A DNA stretch of 64,000 nt from Nitrososphaerota archaeon (GTDB lineage Archaea; Thermoproteota; Nitrososphaeria; Nitrososphaerales; CADDZS01): the NCBI GenBank assembly GCA_021325255.1, contig JAJPHP010000058.1:62001-126000 (forward strand), written 5' to 3'. Positions 8,772 to 18,136 of this stretch are shown here, in pieces (within the stretch, counting starts at the first letter, position 1; every line of letters starts with the position of its first letter). The notes below the pieces were generated by a model. It searched no databases. It was given only the letters and a program-made list of their open reading frames with translations, and was not told the DNA's origin. The position numbers were made by a program, and so were the translations under genes.

Positions 8772-9809
8772 TCACCAGCGGAACTTTTGGACCACTTCTC
8801 CGAGCAGCTCCAATGATTCCTCGAATTTCTCGGTGTACGGCGGTCGAAAAATTACGTGATCTATTCCCAGGCTTTCTATGTGCCGCAGCCTCGCTACAAA
8901 GTCCTCGGGGCTTCCGGCGACCGTGTACTTTTCAACGAGCTCGTCCGGTATGAACGAAGATTCCCGTACGGAGCTGCTCCAGGTCGGAGCATGGTGGCTA
9001 GAGTCCTCGTCGTATTGATAGTACTCCTTTCTGTACCTCGCGATTCTCTCTGAGACGTCGGGTGCGAGCTTCTCTGCCCTGATAATGGGGTGCTCGGGAA
9101 TGTTGACCAGATACCAAGTTACGAAGGGTTTTGCATCCTCGATTGCCTTCTCTCTGGACCTATCAATGCTAGAAAAGATGAACTGAGCAAGGTCAATTTT
9201 TTCCCGATTACTTCGCTGAGCCGAAGCTACCCCCTCTCTGACGTGGTCTACGGCAAACTTGATTCCGTCGTCTGAAGGGCCGACGTGCAAGATCGCGCCG
9301 TCTCCCACCCTGCCAGCCGTCTGCAGCGACTTCGGGCCGCTCGCTGCAATGTAGATAGGAATCTTCCTTGGCTTTCCCCACCTTATCTTAAGCTGCTGAC
9401 CGTGAAAATTCACGGATCTGCCCTCGCACAGTTCACGGACGATCTTCACGGTTTCTTCAAGCTGGGAGATTGGCCGCGGCTGGAGTCCTATTCGCCTGAC
9501 GGAACTGTCGCCCGCGCCGATACCAAGCAAAGCGCGACCCTTTGACAATTCATCAATTGTGAGAATTGCGGAAGCAGTCACCGAGGGGTGTCGGGTGTAG
9601 GGATTTGTGACGCAAGGCCCGAGGTGTATCCTCTCCGTTCTAGACGACCAGAGGGTCAGGTCGCAGTAAGCGTCCCTATGAAGCATCTGCGAGTCGCCAG
9701 TCCACACGGAGTCGAAGCCGAGCATCTCCAGGAGCTGAACATACCCAAGAGCTTCCTCAATATAGTTAGGCGTGTCATACATTCCTGCAAGACTAATCCC
9801 AAATCTCAT
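8772..9809 (-). CDS. LLM-class F420/flavin-dependent oxidoreductase
   Basis: The 345-residue TIM-barrel protein belongs to the luciferase-like monooxygenase family, close to the F420-dependent Mer-type branch. Family signatures are FGISLAG at the N-terminus, GFDSVWTGDS, the HPSVTASAILTIDELS segment, the glycine-rich LGIGAGDSS, and the PIYIAASGPKSLQTAGRVGDG block. Such enzymes use reduced flavin or F420 to reduce or oxygenate small substrates. It is convergent with the second nitrilase. Its promoter lies in the 80-nt gap to the M24 gene, where an AT-rich ATTTATTG stretch is seen. One of four LLM proteins within 14 kb. Confidence 0.85.
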   Translation of the reverse strand: MRFGISLAGMYDTPNYIEEALGYVQLLEMLGFDSVWTGDSQMLHRDAYCDLTLWSSRTERIHLGPCVTNPYTRHPSVTASAILTIDELSKGRALLGIGAGDSSVRRIGLQPRPISQLEETVKIVRELCEGRSVNFHGQQLKIRWGKPRKIPIYIAASGPKSLQTAGRVGDGAILHVGPSDDGIKFAVDHVREGVASAQRSNREKIDLAQFIFSSIDRSREKAIEDAKPFVTWYLVNIPEHPIIRAEKLAPDVSERIARYRKEYYQYDEDSSHHAPTWSSSVRESSFIPDELVEKYTVAGSPEDFVARLRHIESLGIDHVIFRPPYTEKFEESLELLGEVVQKFRW

Positions 9810-9889
9810 TTGCTCAGAAAATTCGCTCCTTTTGTGACAGGTGCCTTTAGCAATAAATTGATAACGTAAGCGTCTTGAAACTACACATA

Positions 9890-11161
9890 CTACTCAAGGA
9901 AGTCATTCTCGAACGGTGCAAGAGAGAACACGATTGGACCGTTTTCGGTGACAACAAAATTCTCCTCGAGTCTCGCCGCTTCAATTCCCTCCGGATTGCG
10001 AGCATATGTCTCGGCGGCAAAGTACATGTTCGGTCGGATTTCTTCGGGGTATTCAATGGAATACGTACGCGTAACCCAAGGAGTTTCGTGCGAGCTCAGA
10101 CCGACGCCATGCCCTGCATTAAGCGCGCCTGTGCTTTTTGCTGTCTCCTCCACGACACCCGCAACTCCGTCGGTAAGGAAACCTTCTGCCATCTTTCCAG
10201 TTGTCAAGCCGGGTCTTGCGGCTCCAATCACGTTCTGAAGTGAGTCGTACGCCCTCCGGTAGACTTCTTTCTGCATCATCGTGGGTCGTGCATCCACTAG
10301 CCAGCAGCGGACGAAATCGGCCCAGTAGCCCTGGTACTTTGCAACGATGTCCAAGATGACCATGTCACCTTGCCTGATCATCCTGTCTGTGTGCTCGCCA
10401 CGGTAGTATGGGTTCGTGTTTCCGCCGCTCGAAACGTTTCCCACATAGAGCTCGCAGCAGCACTCGCCCAGAAGAAAGTTGCTTATCTTCCCTTTCACCT
10501 GTGACTCCTTCATCCCCGGTTTGACAAACCTATTCTTCGCAAGCCAGAACGCATTGTCGACGAAGGCACATACGTGTTTCAACAATTCAATTTCCTGTGG
10601 AGTCTTGATCTTCCTGGCTTCAGACATCGGACCCCAGCCATCGACAACACCAATCCCCACGCTGGAAAGTGATTTGAGGATTGTAGAATCGGGCATGTCG
10701 CACCCGATCTGTCTTGCATCCACACCGTACTTCTTTAGGGCGTTCTTGATTCCTTCAGCGAATCTTCTTCCGGCCGCCTCTTCCGCCCGTCCAGAGACTT
10801 TCCACACGATCGAGGGTTCGAGCCTCTCTTTTATCCAGGGTGCGTCTGCCGTCGTGCACTCGATGTCGACTCCGACGGTATCAAACATGATTGGTTCCTG
10901 ATCCACCGGGAGCAGACAGTAACGAAGATAGGTGCGCCATCCGTAGTCGTAGAGCCCGGTTGCGTACCTGATGTTGTCCCCGTCAATGAGGAGCAGAGCT
11001 TGTAGTCCTTTTCCCTTCATCTGGCTTTGAGCTCTTTGCAGTCTATCTTTTCGGAGAGCTTCGAAGTCGATCCGCTGTTGGGAATCGACCGCCATCTGAC
11101 CCCAAGTTCTGCGCGGTTCATAGGTGTGGTTTCTGATCTTTGCTACTCCGGGTGATAGCAT
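9890..11161 (-). CDS. M24 family metallopeptidase (prolidase/creatinase-like)
   Basis: A 423-residue pita-bread-fold enzyme. The C-terminal metal ligands are present: D271 and D282 (ILDIVAKYQGYWADF), H351 (GHGVGL), E384 (AAETYA) and E399 (RLEEN). An N-terminal creatinase-like domain precedes them. The family includes Xaa-Pro aminopeptidase, prolidase and creatinase; the catabolic neighbours make an amidinohydrolase or dipeptidase role equally possible. The ATG at 11161 is taken as start, but a TATA-like ATAAAAG lies only about 8 nt before it on the minus strand. The in-frame ATG at 11095 (MAVDSQQR) may be the true start. Confidence 0.82.
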   Translation of the reverse strand: MLSPGVAKIRNHTYEPRRTWGQMAVDSQQRIDFEALRKDRLQRAQSQMKGKGLQALLLIDGDNIRYATGLYDYGWRTYLRYCLLPVDQEPIMFDTVGVDIECTTADAPWIKERLEPSIVWKVSGRAEEAAGRRFAEGIKNALKKYGVDARQIGCDMPDSTILKSLSSVGIGVVDGWGPMSEARKIKTPQEIELLKHVCAFVDNAFWLAKNRFVKPGMKESQVKGKISNFLLGECCCELYVGNVSSGGNTNPYYRGEHTDRMIRQGDMVILDIVAKYQGYWADFVRCWLVDARPTMMQKEVYRRAYDSLQNVIGAARPGLTTGKMAEGFLTDGVAGVVEETAKSTGALNAGHGVGLSSHETPWVTRTYSIEYPEEIRPNMYFAAETYARNPEGIEAARLEENFVVTENGPIVFSLAPFENDFLE

Positions 11162-11450
11162 TTTCTTTTATCGTCGATTTCGATGGTCATTAGTTCATAG
11201 AAAGATGTTTCTCCCCTGAGTTTCTTGACGCAATGCTTTTTCTGTTGTAGCAAACTTAGAGCGAATAGGATTGCGGGGGAAATTAAGGAAGAAGGAAAAA
11301 ATCCCATTTGGTCACACCTTTACTGCTCTGAGGGAAAAATGAGGCCCGAATCTGGTCGCCTCAACTGCTACTTTCGAACCAAATGTTTTAGCTGATATTT
11401 TGTTTGAACGTACCTAACAAATTGCAAATCCTCGGCGAAATCATTGTCAA

Positions 11451-11471
11451 ATCCCAAGGCCAAGTTGGGAT
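11451..11471. repeat. Perfect inverted repeat upstream of the LIV operon
   Basis: ATCCCAA and TTGGGAT form a 7-bp perfect stem around a GGCCAAG loop, about 200 nt before the binding-protein gene. It is flanked by direct repeats of the word ATTGTCAA. It could be an operator or part of a small RNA. Confidence 0.45.
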
Positions 11472-11638
11472 GTGCCAAACTTGCAATTGTCAATTTCATG
11501 ATACCGTCCACTTAAGGAATTCATGACAGAATTTTCCTCCAATATACATGGTTGTTGAGCACGAGAAACATGCTTTTGGGAGCCTAACAAACCATTGCTA
11601 TCGTTAAGTGGCCGCTATCCAATTTCATTAGGCGAAAC

Positions 11639-11645
11639 CTTAAAT
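11639..11645 (+). promoter_or_regulatory. TATA box of the LIV binding-protein gene
   Basis: CTTAAAT is centred 29 nt before the ATG at 11671. This predicts a leader of only a few bases. Confidence 0.5.
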
Positions 11646-11670
11646 CATCTGTGTACATGGCGACCGTACG

Positions 11671-13077
11671 ATGAGCGAAGAGAATGTTCCCCCTCCAGAA
11701 GCAGGAGAGAGCGGAGGAGGACAACCAAAAGTAAGTCGAAGAAGGTTTCTTGGTACTGGTGCAGCACTAGCTGTAGGACTTGTAGTCGGCGGAGCTGTGG
11801 GAGTTGGCTCGGGTTACTTCCTCGGGCAAAGCAACGTGAAACTGCCGGCCGGCCTGAAACAAGGAACAGGCAGATTTCTGATTGGGACGAGCGTTTCGAC
11901 GTCGGGTCCTACAGCCCAAATCATTTCCGAGGAGGTCCAGATGTTCAATAACCTCGTCACGCTCGTGAACAATCGAGGTGGAGTCTATGCTGCCGACATG
12001 GGTGGGTATATCCCGCTACAGATGGTAGTGCTGGAAGACGGTGGACCTGGAGATACGGCGACAATAAAGTCAAACTACACAAAGCTGGCCACTCAGTATA
12101 ATGTGGACCTCATGATAGGTCCGTTCACTGCAGCTCCGTCTGAGGCTGCGTCTCCGGTGGCGATTCAGAACCAGATACCATACATCGACAACCAAGCTGA
12201 CGAAATCCCGATCTTTACGCAGTCTGGTGCGAGCGACTGGGTGGTCGGTTCACTCAACATCATCAATTACTGGCTGTGGAACTACCTGAACGTCCTAAAG
12301 ACTACCGATGCAAAGACGATTGCTTTCATAGACCAGGGTGACGACTTTGACGCCGAAGCAGCCGGAACCGGCACTTCCCACTTTGGAGGAATTCAGTTTG
12401 CAAAGCAGCTCGGTTTCGATGTCGTTCTGCAAGACACGGGGGTCAACTCGACCTTTTCGGCCACTTACGACTACACACCGGAGACTCTCAAGCTGAAATC
12501 CCTCGACCCCGATTGTGTAATCTACTGCGACAACACTGGAGCCCTGAGCGCTCTTTTCTTCAAGTCCTTCCAGGCGAACAACTACAAGCCCAGAGCAACC
12601 CACTTTCTCAACGGCGCGCAGGGGGCCTTTTACAATACTGCTGGCAGCATAGCAACGGGATACACTGCAGACGTTTACTGGGACGCTTCCTTCCCATTCG
12701 AAGGCTTGTGGGGCAAGTCTACATGGCAGCAGGTTCAAACCATTACCGGATTCATCGACCAGAATTGGCCGTGGCTTTCCATAGGGTACTCCTGCGTCGA
12801 GAACGCCTGCAATGCGGTTCAGGTTGCTGGGAGCACGAGCAAGACCGCAGTAATGAATGCACTAAAGACGATGGAGTTCACCAACCTCCTTGGACCCTGG
12901 CGAGCGCAGAATCCGCTCAATGACCCGTTCCCGCCACCAAGCGGTCTGAATACGGGCGTGGGAATGAGCCTCTCAAGAGCTGTGCCCGTCCAGATCATCA
13001 ATGGAAAGAGGACCATAATCGGACCTCCCAATCTTGCGACCGGAACGTATCAATATCCAGAGCCGTACAACTTCTAA
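11671..13077 (+). CDS. LIV-type ABC transporter substrate-binding protein, Tat-exported
   Basis: The 468-residue protein begins with an acidic region, a twin-arginine motif (SRRRFLG, residues 22-28) and a hydrophobic glycine/valine-rich segment to about residue 50, consistent with folded export and membrane tethering. The rest has the periplasmic-binding-protein type I fold of branched-chain amino acid, amide or urea receptors (IGTSVSTSGPTA, LMIGPFTAAPSEAASPVA, DQGDDFDAEA). It precedes the two permease genes and would feed substrate to them. The ligand cannot be read from sequence. The catabolic genes on either side suggest an amide, ureide or aromatic acid rather than leucine. Confidence 0.85.
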   Translation: MSEENVPPPEAGESGGGQPKVSRRRFLGTGAALAVGLVVGGAVGVGSGYFLGQSNVKLPAGLKQGTGRFLIGTSVSTSGPTAQIISEEVQMFNNLVTLVNNRGGVYAADMGGYIPLQMVVLEDGGPGDTATIKSNYTKLATQYNVDLMIGPFTAAPSEAASPVAIQNQIPYIDNQADEIPIFTQSGASDWVVGSLNIINYWLWNYLNVLKTTDAKTIAFIDQGDDFDAEAAGTGTSHFGGIQFAKQLGFDVVLQDTGVNSTFSATYDYTPETLKLKSLDPDCVIYCDNTGALSALFFKSFQANNYKPRATHFLNGAQGAFYNTAGSIATGYTADVYWDASFPFEGLWGKSTWQQVQTITGFIDQNWPWLSIGYSCVENACNAVQVAGSTSKTAVMNALKTMEFTNLLGPWRAQNPLNDPFPPPSGLNTGVGMSLSRAVPVQIINGKRTIIGPPNLATGTYQYPEPYNF

Positions 13078-13100
13078 AGGACGCTTTGCAGTATTGTGTG

Positions 13101-13117
13101 CTGGCCTTGGGGGCCAG
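13101..13117 (+). terminator. GC-rich hairpin between binding protein and permease
   Basis: CTGGCC and GGCCAG form a perfect 6-bp stem with a 5-nt loop, followed by TTT, 24 nt after the binding-protein stop. It may end most transcripts or protect the binding-protein message, letting the receptor exceed the permeases. Confidence 0.45.
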
Positions 13118-13276
13118 TTTCAGATGCTCACATCGAGGAAGAGAAAGGGACGAGCGAAAGAAACACCAAGTGTTCAGACCTCGCGACCTTCTCCTTCTTC
13201 TTCGTGAATCCAGAGACAATTCGTGCACTAGCCGAGGAACACTGATGGCAAGCCCTGTAACGGTGGTGGGCAAGTC

Positions 13277-14191
13277 GTGTTTTTACTAACCGCGACTGAC
13301 ATTGTGACCATCCTGATACAGGGTATTCTCTTCGGAGGAATCCTCTCCATGATGGCCGTGGGTCTCACGCTGATCTTCGGTGTGACAAGGGTCCTCAACA
13401 TCGCGCACGGCGACTTTCTCGTACTCGGAGGAATCACCGCTGCCATCCTCTTTGAGGCCTTCGGTCTCAACCCTTTTCTTACATTAGTGGCCGTGGTTCC
13501 ACTCTTCGCTGTCATCGGAGTCCTATTCAGCTTTCTGATGAGGAAGCCGATGTCGTCGAGGACAGCCGAAGTTGGTCTTGCATCAAGTGTGCTTGTAACG
13601 CTCGGTCTCTCGAATCTCATCGAAGGGCTAGGAGTGAGGATTGCGGGCCTGTTTGGCTACAACACTTTTGCAATCCCGGGTTCTGCGCTTGGACTGGGTA
13701 CGATAACAATTGGTGGTGTTACACTCACGACTTTACTCGTTATCTCGTTTGTTATCATAGTGGCGATTTCAGTCGGCATGACTGTTTTTGTGTACAGAAC
13801 GTCATTCGGTGCGCTGATGCGTGCTTCCATGAGCGACAGGGAAGCCGCAATCATGCTCGGAGCCGACGTATCCAGAGTATCAATAGTTACGTTCGCTATT
13901 GGAATAGCTCTTGCATCGCTGGGTGGTACAATCATAGTGATGGTTGGAAGTCTTGATCCGAACAGCGGTCTCCCTTTCACCATAGACGCCCTAACAGTGG
14001 TCGTGCTTGGGGGCCTAGGGAGCTTCTACGGTGCGCTAATTGGAGGTTTCATCATAGGCCTCTCTCAAGGAATAGTTCAGGTGGTTCTGACGATTGCGGG
14101 ATTGAACGGCGGTGCGTGGGTTTCGGTCGTGCCGTTGGTCATCCTGATCATTATCTTGATCATAAAGCCCACGGGATTGCTCAAGCGGTGA
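13277..14191 (+). CDS. livH: LIV-type ABC transporter permease LivH
   Basis: A 304-residue integral membrane protein with about eight hydrophobic segments and the LivH signatures VGLTLIFGVTRVLNIAHGDF and VVLGGLGSFYGALIGG. It forms half of the membrane channel of the branched-chain amino acid/amide importer. The start is GTG after a GGTGGTGGG purine-rich stretch. The gene lies 199 nt after the receptor, with a hairpin in the gap, and its stop sits 2 nt before the livM start, so livH and livM are coupled. Confidence 0.9.
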   Translation: MFLLTATDIVTILIQGILFGGILSMMAVGLTLIFGVTRVLNIAHGDFLVLGGITAAILFEAFGLNPFLTLVAVVPLFAVIGVLFSFLMRKPMSSRTAEVGLASSVLVTLGLSNLIEGLGVRIAGLFGYNTFAIPGSALGLGTITIGGVTLTTLLVISFVIIVAISVGMTVFVYRTSFGALMRASMSDREAAIMLGADVSRVSIVTFAIGIALASLGGTIIVMVGSLDPNSGLPFTIDALTVVVLGGLGSFYGALIGGFIIGLSQGIVQVVLTIAGLNGGAWVSVVPLVILIIILIIKPTGLLKR

Positions 14192-14192
14192 T

Positions 14193-15263
14193 GTGATCGT
14201 GCGACCAAAAATTACGGAACTCTTCAGATCCGAGACGGGGATGGTCGCGGGCGCTTTCTCGGGCTACTTCGTCTGGACCATCATCGTAACATGCGTGTTG
14301 GGCGCGATCGGGATCATATCGGGAAATGCCACTTTCTTTGACACAATCCAGCAAATAATCATCTTCGGGGCGCTCGCTGCGTGCTACGACTACTTTTCAG
14401 GTTTTACAGGATACTACAATCTGGGCTATGGGGCATTTGTGGCTGTTGGCGCTTACGCATTTACGTTTGCCACAAACAGTGGAATCAACATCTTTCTGGG
14501 GTTGATCATTGCTGGTGTCGCTTCGGCAATCTTTGCAGGCGCGATAAGTTATCCATTCCTGAGGCTCAGAGGGGCGTACTTTGCGATAGGTACGCTAGCT
14601 CTGGTGCTCTTGCTCTACTACCTTGACATAAACCTCCCACAATTCACGCGCGGTCTGATAGGAATGTACGTCAACGTGGCGAGTAGCGTGAGTATTAAGG
14701 TCCCGCTCCTCATAGGCTCTCTCGCCTTCCTTCTCCTTACACTGTGGATCCACTTTGCAATCTCGAAATCAAGGTTCGGACTGGCACTACGCAGCATCAG
14801 GGAGGAAGAAGACGTCTCTGAAAGCTTCGGTGTCAACGCTTTCAGGCTGAAGCAGCTCGCGATGATCTTGAGCGGCTTCTTCGGAGGCATCGCTGGATCG
14901 ATTTTCGCACTTTATATAGGCTTCATAAATGCCGACAGCATGCTGGGGCTCGGGACCGCTCTCTTTCCCGTGGTAGCGGCGATGACCGGAGGCTCAGGGA
15001 TATTCCTCGGGCCCCTTGTCGGGAGTTTTGTCCTCACCGGAGTGAACCTCACCCTTCCTTCATTCATAATTTCCCTTAACCCCTCGATCAATATCGGGCC
15101 GCTGGCCATAACTGGTTTGATCTTAGTCCTCGTCGGCCTGTTCTTTCCCTCAGGGCTTCTCAGGATTAGTTATTTCAGAAAGTATGCGTACCTTCGCCCA
15201 GACAATAGGCTGTTTAGAGCAAAGCGGCAGACCGTGCCAACAAAGGTAGCTACAAAGACGTAG
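14193..15263 (+). CDS. livM: LIV-type ABC transporter permease LivM
   Basis: A 356-residue polytopic protein with the LivM features FSGFTGYYNLGYGAFVAVGAYAF, LRLRGAYFAIGTLAL and the SRFGLALRSIREEEDVSESFGVN cytoplasmic loop that contacts the ATPases. It pairs with LivH to form the channel. The GTG start lies directly after the livH stop. A stem-loop follows the gene, and the two ATPase genes lie on the opposite strand, convergent with it. Confidence 0.9.
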   Translation: MIVRPKITELFRSETGMVAGAFSGYFVWTIIVTCVLGAIGIISGNATFFDTIQQIIIFGALAACYDYFSGFTGYYNLGYGAFVAVGAYAFTFATNSGINIFLGLIIAGVASAIFAGAISYPFLRLRGAYFAIGTLALVLLLYYLDINLPQFTRGLIGMYVNVASSVSIKVPLLIGSLAFLLLTLWIHFAISKSRFGLALRSIREEEDVSESFGVNAFRLKQLAMILSGFFGGIAGSIFALYIGFINADSMLGLGTALFPVVAAMTGGSGIFLGPLVGSFVLTGVNLTLPSFIISLNPSINIGPLAITGLILVLVGLFFPSGLLRISYFRKYAYLRPDNRLFRAKRQTVPTKVATKT

Positions 15264-15269
15264 ACTAAT

Positions 15270-15293
15270 TTTCCCCAGAATATTTGTGGGAAA
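15270..15293. terminator. Bidirectional hairpin between livM and livF
   Basis: TTTCCC and GGGAAA pair, with two more pairs inside across a one-base bulge. The hairpin fills the 31-nt gap between convergent genes and could stop transcription from both sides. Confidence 0.45.
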
Positions 15294-15294
15294 G

Positions 15295-16002
15295 TCAGAT
15301 TCCAAGATAGGATTTTGAGATATACTGGTCCTTCTCGAGATCGGTAGAGTATCCAGAGCTCACGATTCTACCATTTTCAAGCACGTACGCAAATGAGGCG
15401 AGGTTGAGTAGCCTCGGCACGTTCTGCTCGACGATTAGGACGGTCTTGCCTCGGCTATTTATCTGGCGTATCGTGTTGAACACGTTGTTCACCGCAACCG
15501 GCGAGAGGCCAAGAGAGGGTTCGTCGACCATAAGTAGATCAGGTGCGCCCATAAGCCCCCTTCCGAGAGCGAGGAGTTGCAGTTCTCCGCCGCTGAGTGT
15601 ACCCGCAAGCTGGGCCTTCCTCTCCTTGAGAAGGGGGAAGATTTCATAGACTTCCTTGAGGTTCTGTTCCTTCTCTTCGTGCGCCTTGCGGCTCATCACG
15701 CCGAGGTTTAGGTTCTCGTACACGGTCATGTCTTGGAAGACACGCCTTCCTTCGGGAACGTAGATCACGCCGCTCTGGACTATTAACTTAGTCGGCATTC
15801 TCTCTATCTTCGTGCTTCTCAGTCGAATTGTCCCGGATCTCGCAGGGACTGCGCCAAGGATTGTTTTCAGCAGCGTGCTCTTTCCGGCCCCGTTGGGCCC
15901 GATCAACCCCGTGATCGATTTCTCCTTGACTTCAATGCTGACGTCCCAGAGCACGTGGAGCTGGCCGTAAAAACTATTGACCTTGTCGAGCGTTAACAGC
16001 AT
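15295..16002 (-). CDS. livF: LIV-type ABC transporter ATPase LivF
   Basis: The 235-residue nucleotide-binding subunit has Walker A (GPNGAGKST), the signature LSGGELQLLALGRGL, Walker B (LLMVDEPSLGL) and the switch region LIVEQN. The IYVPEGRRVFQDMTVYENL segment is typical of LivF. It lies 13 nt after livG in one transcript on the minus strand, convergent with livHM. Splitting receptor and permeases from the ATPases into convergent operons is unusual but the set is complete. Confidence 0.9.
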   Translation of the reverse strand: MLLTLDKVNSFYGQLHVLWDVSIEVKEKSITGLIGPNGAGKSTLLKTILGAVPARSGTIRLRSTKIERMPTKLIVQSGVIYVPEGRRVFQDMTVYENLNLGVMSRKAHEEKEQNLKEVYEIFPLLKERKAQLAGTLSGGELQLLALGRGLMGAPDLLMVDEPSLGLSPVAVNNVFNTIRQINSRGKTVLIVEQNVPRLLNLASFAYVLENGRIVSSGYSTDLEKDQYISKSYLGI

Positions 16003-16015
16003 TTAGAGCTCTCTC

Positions 16016-16750
16016 TCACTGCCCCAAGTAGACTTGGATTACCTTTTGGTCGCTCGAAACCACGCTGGGCAACCCCTCTGCGATCTTTTCCCCGTGGTCG
16101 AGGACCACAATGCGGTTTGACAGTCCCATCACGGCGTGCATCACATGCTCTATGATGAGTACGGTTATCCCAGACGAATTGATTTTCTTCACTAGGTTGA
16201 CGAACTCTGAGACTTCTACTGGGTTAAGACCAGCCATTGGTTCGTCGAGGAGAACGAGACGGGCTCCTGTGGCTATTGCCCTAGCTAACTCCACCTTGCG
16301 CCTGTCGATGAAGGGAAGGGTGGCGACGTACTTGTGCCGGATCGGCTCTAGGCCGATAGTGGCCAGCGACTTTTCTGCAGCTTCAGCATAATCTGTCCCT
16401 TCTGGGCTTCCGAATGTTGCACCGACGAGGATGTTTTCAAATACTGTCTCCATCATAAACGGCTTGACAAGTTGGTAGGTTCGCGAGATTCCCCTGTGGC
16501 AAATTTCGTAGGGCTTCAGACCGTCTATTCTCTTTCCTTCGAAGAGGATCTTCCCCTTGTTGGGAGTGTACTTCCCAGCAATGGTGTTGAAGAGCGTAGT
16601 CTTGCCTGCGCCATTTGGGCCGATGAGCCCAAGAATCTCCCCTTTGTCTACTTCAAAGGAGACGTCACGTACGGCGACGAGCGCGCCAAAGCTTTTCGTC
16701 ACGCCCTGAACAGAAAGTAGAGCCACGGAATGCCCGTGATTGAAAACCAA
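16016..16750 (-). CDS. livG: LIV-type ABC transporter ATPase LivG
   Basis: The 244-residue ATPase has Walker A (GPNGAGKTT), the LivG-typical GISRTYQLVKPF segment, Walker B (LVLLDEPMAGLNP) and the EHVM switch. The signature loop is FIDRRKVELARAI, a variant of the usual LSYGQQRRLEIAR. It forms a heterodimer with LivF to power uptake through LivHM. The first residues before VALLSVQGV may be dispensable; the start is the first available codon. The promoter must lie in the 161-nt gap to the divergent LLM gene. Confidence 0.88.
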   Translation of the reverse strand: MVFNHGHSVALLSVQGVTKSFGALVAVRDVSFEVDKGEILGLIGPNGAGKTTLFNTIAGKYTPNKGKILFEGKRIDGLKPYEICHRGISRTYQLVKPFMMETVFENILVGATFGSPEGTDYAEAAEKSLATIGLEPIRHKYVATLPFIDRRKVELARAIATGARLVLLDEPMAGLNPVEVSEFVNLVKKINSSGITVLIIEHVMHAVMGLSNRIVVLDHGEKIAEGLPSVVSSDQKVIQVYLGQ

Positions 16751-16911
16751 GATAAAAATCTATACTCGAACACGTACAGTCCCTCGGAAGCAACTAAAAG
16801 ACGTTTGAAAAATTGAAACATAGAGTGGGGTGGAAGGCAACTAGGTTAACCATTGCACCATGTAATTGGAATGCATACAACAAAGGTTTTCAATTCATGT
16901 AAGGCGCGTTT

Positions 16912-17928
16912 ATGCCTTCGGGGCGATCTAAATCTGTGAGGTTGGGAATAGGATTTGGAGGATTGCGTAACCATGGCTTTGCCGCATCGACCGATCTGGT
17001 AAGGGCATCCATAAAGGCCGAAGAATTCGGTTTTGAGTCGACCTGGGTTCCCGAGAATTACTATACAAATGACTCTTTAGTTATTCTTGCGACAATTGGA
17101 GCTCTTACCCGACGAATTCGATTAGCAACCAGTATTGTGAACCCCTATACCCATCATACGACGATCCTTGCACTTACTGCTTGCACTCTTGATGAACTTA
17201 CGTCAGGCAGGGTTATCCTAGGGTTGGGGGTCAGCCCTAAAATATTGATTAACGGCCAGATGGGAATCGAGACCTACAAACCCCTGACGGTGATAAGAGA
17301 GTCTGTAGAAGTACTAAGGAGACTGACGCGGGGCGAACGTCTGGATAATTTTCAAGGTACCTTTCTGAATGTGAAAAATGTCAAGCTTGAGAACGCCAGG
17401 CTAAACAATACTGGAATTCCGGTATATGTAGCAGCCATAGGGCCAAAAATGCTCCAGCTTGCAGGCGAGATCGGCGATGGGGTTGTACTGACCGAGATAT
17501 GCTCGCCAGAGTACGTCGATTATGCGAGGACTCAGATTCGAATTGGAGCAGAGAGGGCCGGTAGAAAAATCGAGGACATAGATATTGTCTGCAGAATTCT
17601 CACATCAATTGAACCTTCCAATCTGAAAGTGCACAAAACGGTGATCGGATCCTTTTTCTTTAAGATGGAAAAGGCGGACCTCGTTTTGATCGGTCACCCA
17701 ATCGATCCAGACTCCATGAGTCTTGTCAAAGAGGCGGGCCTTAGAGGAGACTACGCTGCAGCCAGTGAGCACGTACCGGATGATGTTGTAACCGGGTGTT
17801 CGATACTGGGGACCCCGGAGGAAGCGATGAGAAGATTGGATGAATACAGAAGGGCAGGCGTGACGCTGCCCGTTCTTTGTCCACCGCAGAATCAGGTAGA
17901 TAGAGTCATTCAGGTATTTGGCCAGTGA
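16912..17928 (+). CDS. LLM-class oxidoreductase
   Basis: A 338-residue luciferase-like TIM-barrel protein. Family hallmarks are GIGFGGL, EEFGFESTWVPENYYTNDS, TSIVNPYTHHTTILALTACTLDEL, VILGLGVSP, and VYVAAIGPKMLQLAGEIGDGV. It is most like F420-dependent Mer-type and N5,N10-methylene-H4MPT reductase homologues. It is transcribed alone, divergent from livGF. The C-terminal half is slightly degenerate but uninterrupted. Substrate unknown; its place beside an importer and a second LLM gene suggests a redox step in the same catabolic programme. Confidence 0.83.
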   Translation: MPSGRSKSVRLGIGFGGLRNHGFAASTDLVRASIKAEEFGFESTWVPENYYTNDSLVILATIGALTRRIRLATSIVNPYTHHTTILALTACTLDELTSGRVILGLGVSPKILINGQMGIETYKPLTVIRESVEVLRRLTRGERLDNFQGTFLNVKNVKLENARLNNTGIPVYVAAIGPKMLQLAGEIGDGVVLTEICSPEYVDYARTQIRIGAERAGRKIEDIDIVCRILTSIEPSNLKVHKTVIGSFFFKMEKADLVLIGHPIDPDSMSLVKEAGLRGDYAAASEHVPDDVVTGCSILGTPEEAMRRLDEYRRAGVTLPVLCPPQNQVDRVIQVFGQ

Positions 17929-18136
17929 TACTGAAGGTCGCGTACGAACAAGAACTTGGCGTTGTTTGTTAGGAAGAGCATGGGCTGGCAAACAAGGAGA
18001 TTCTCGACGATTGACAGTAAGCGGACTTAATTCTGGTGTGGATGAGCCATGTTGAGACGTATTGCATTTTCAAGATTGAGCAACCGAGAATCAAAAACAA
18101 AAGATTTCCTGGAAATGGCTAATTCATATTGGAAGG

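Larger units (their letters stand above)
11162..11670. other. Intergenic control region before the LIV transporter
   Basis: No gene is seen in these 509 nt between divergent transcripts. The region holds a perfect hairpin at 11451-11471 and repeated short words: ATTGCAA at 11421, ATTGTCAA at 11443, and TTGCAATTGTCAA at 11481. A TATA box lies before the binding-protein start. It looks like a regulatory region rather than coding sequence. Confidence 0.5.
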
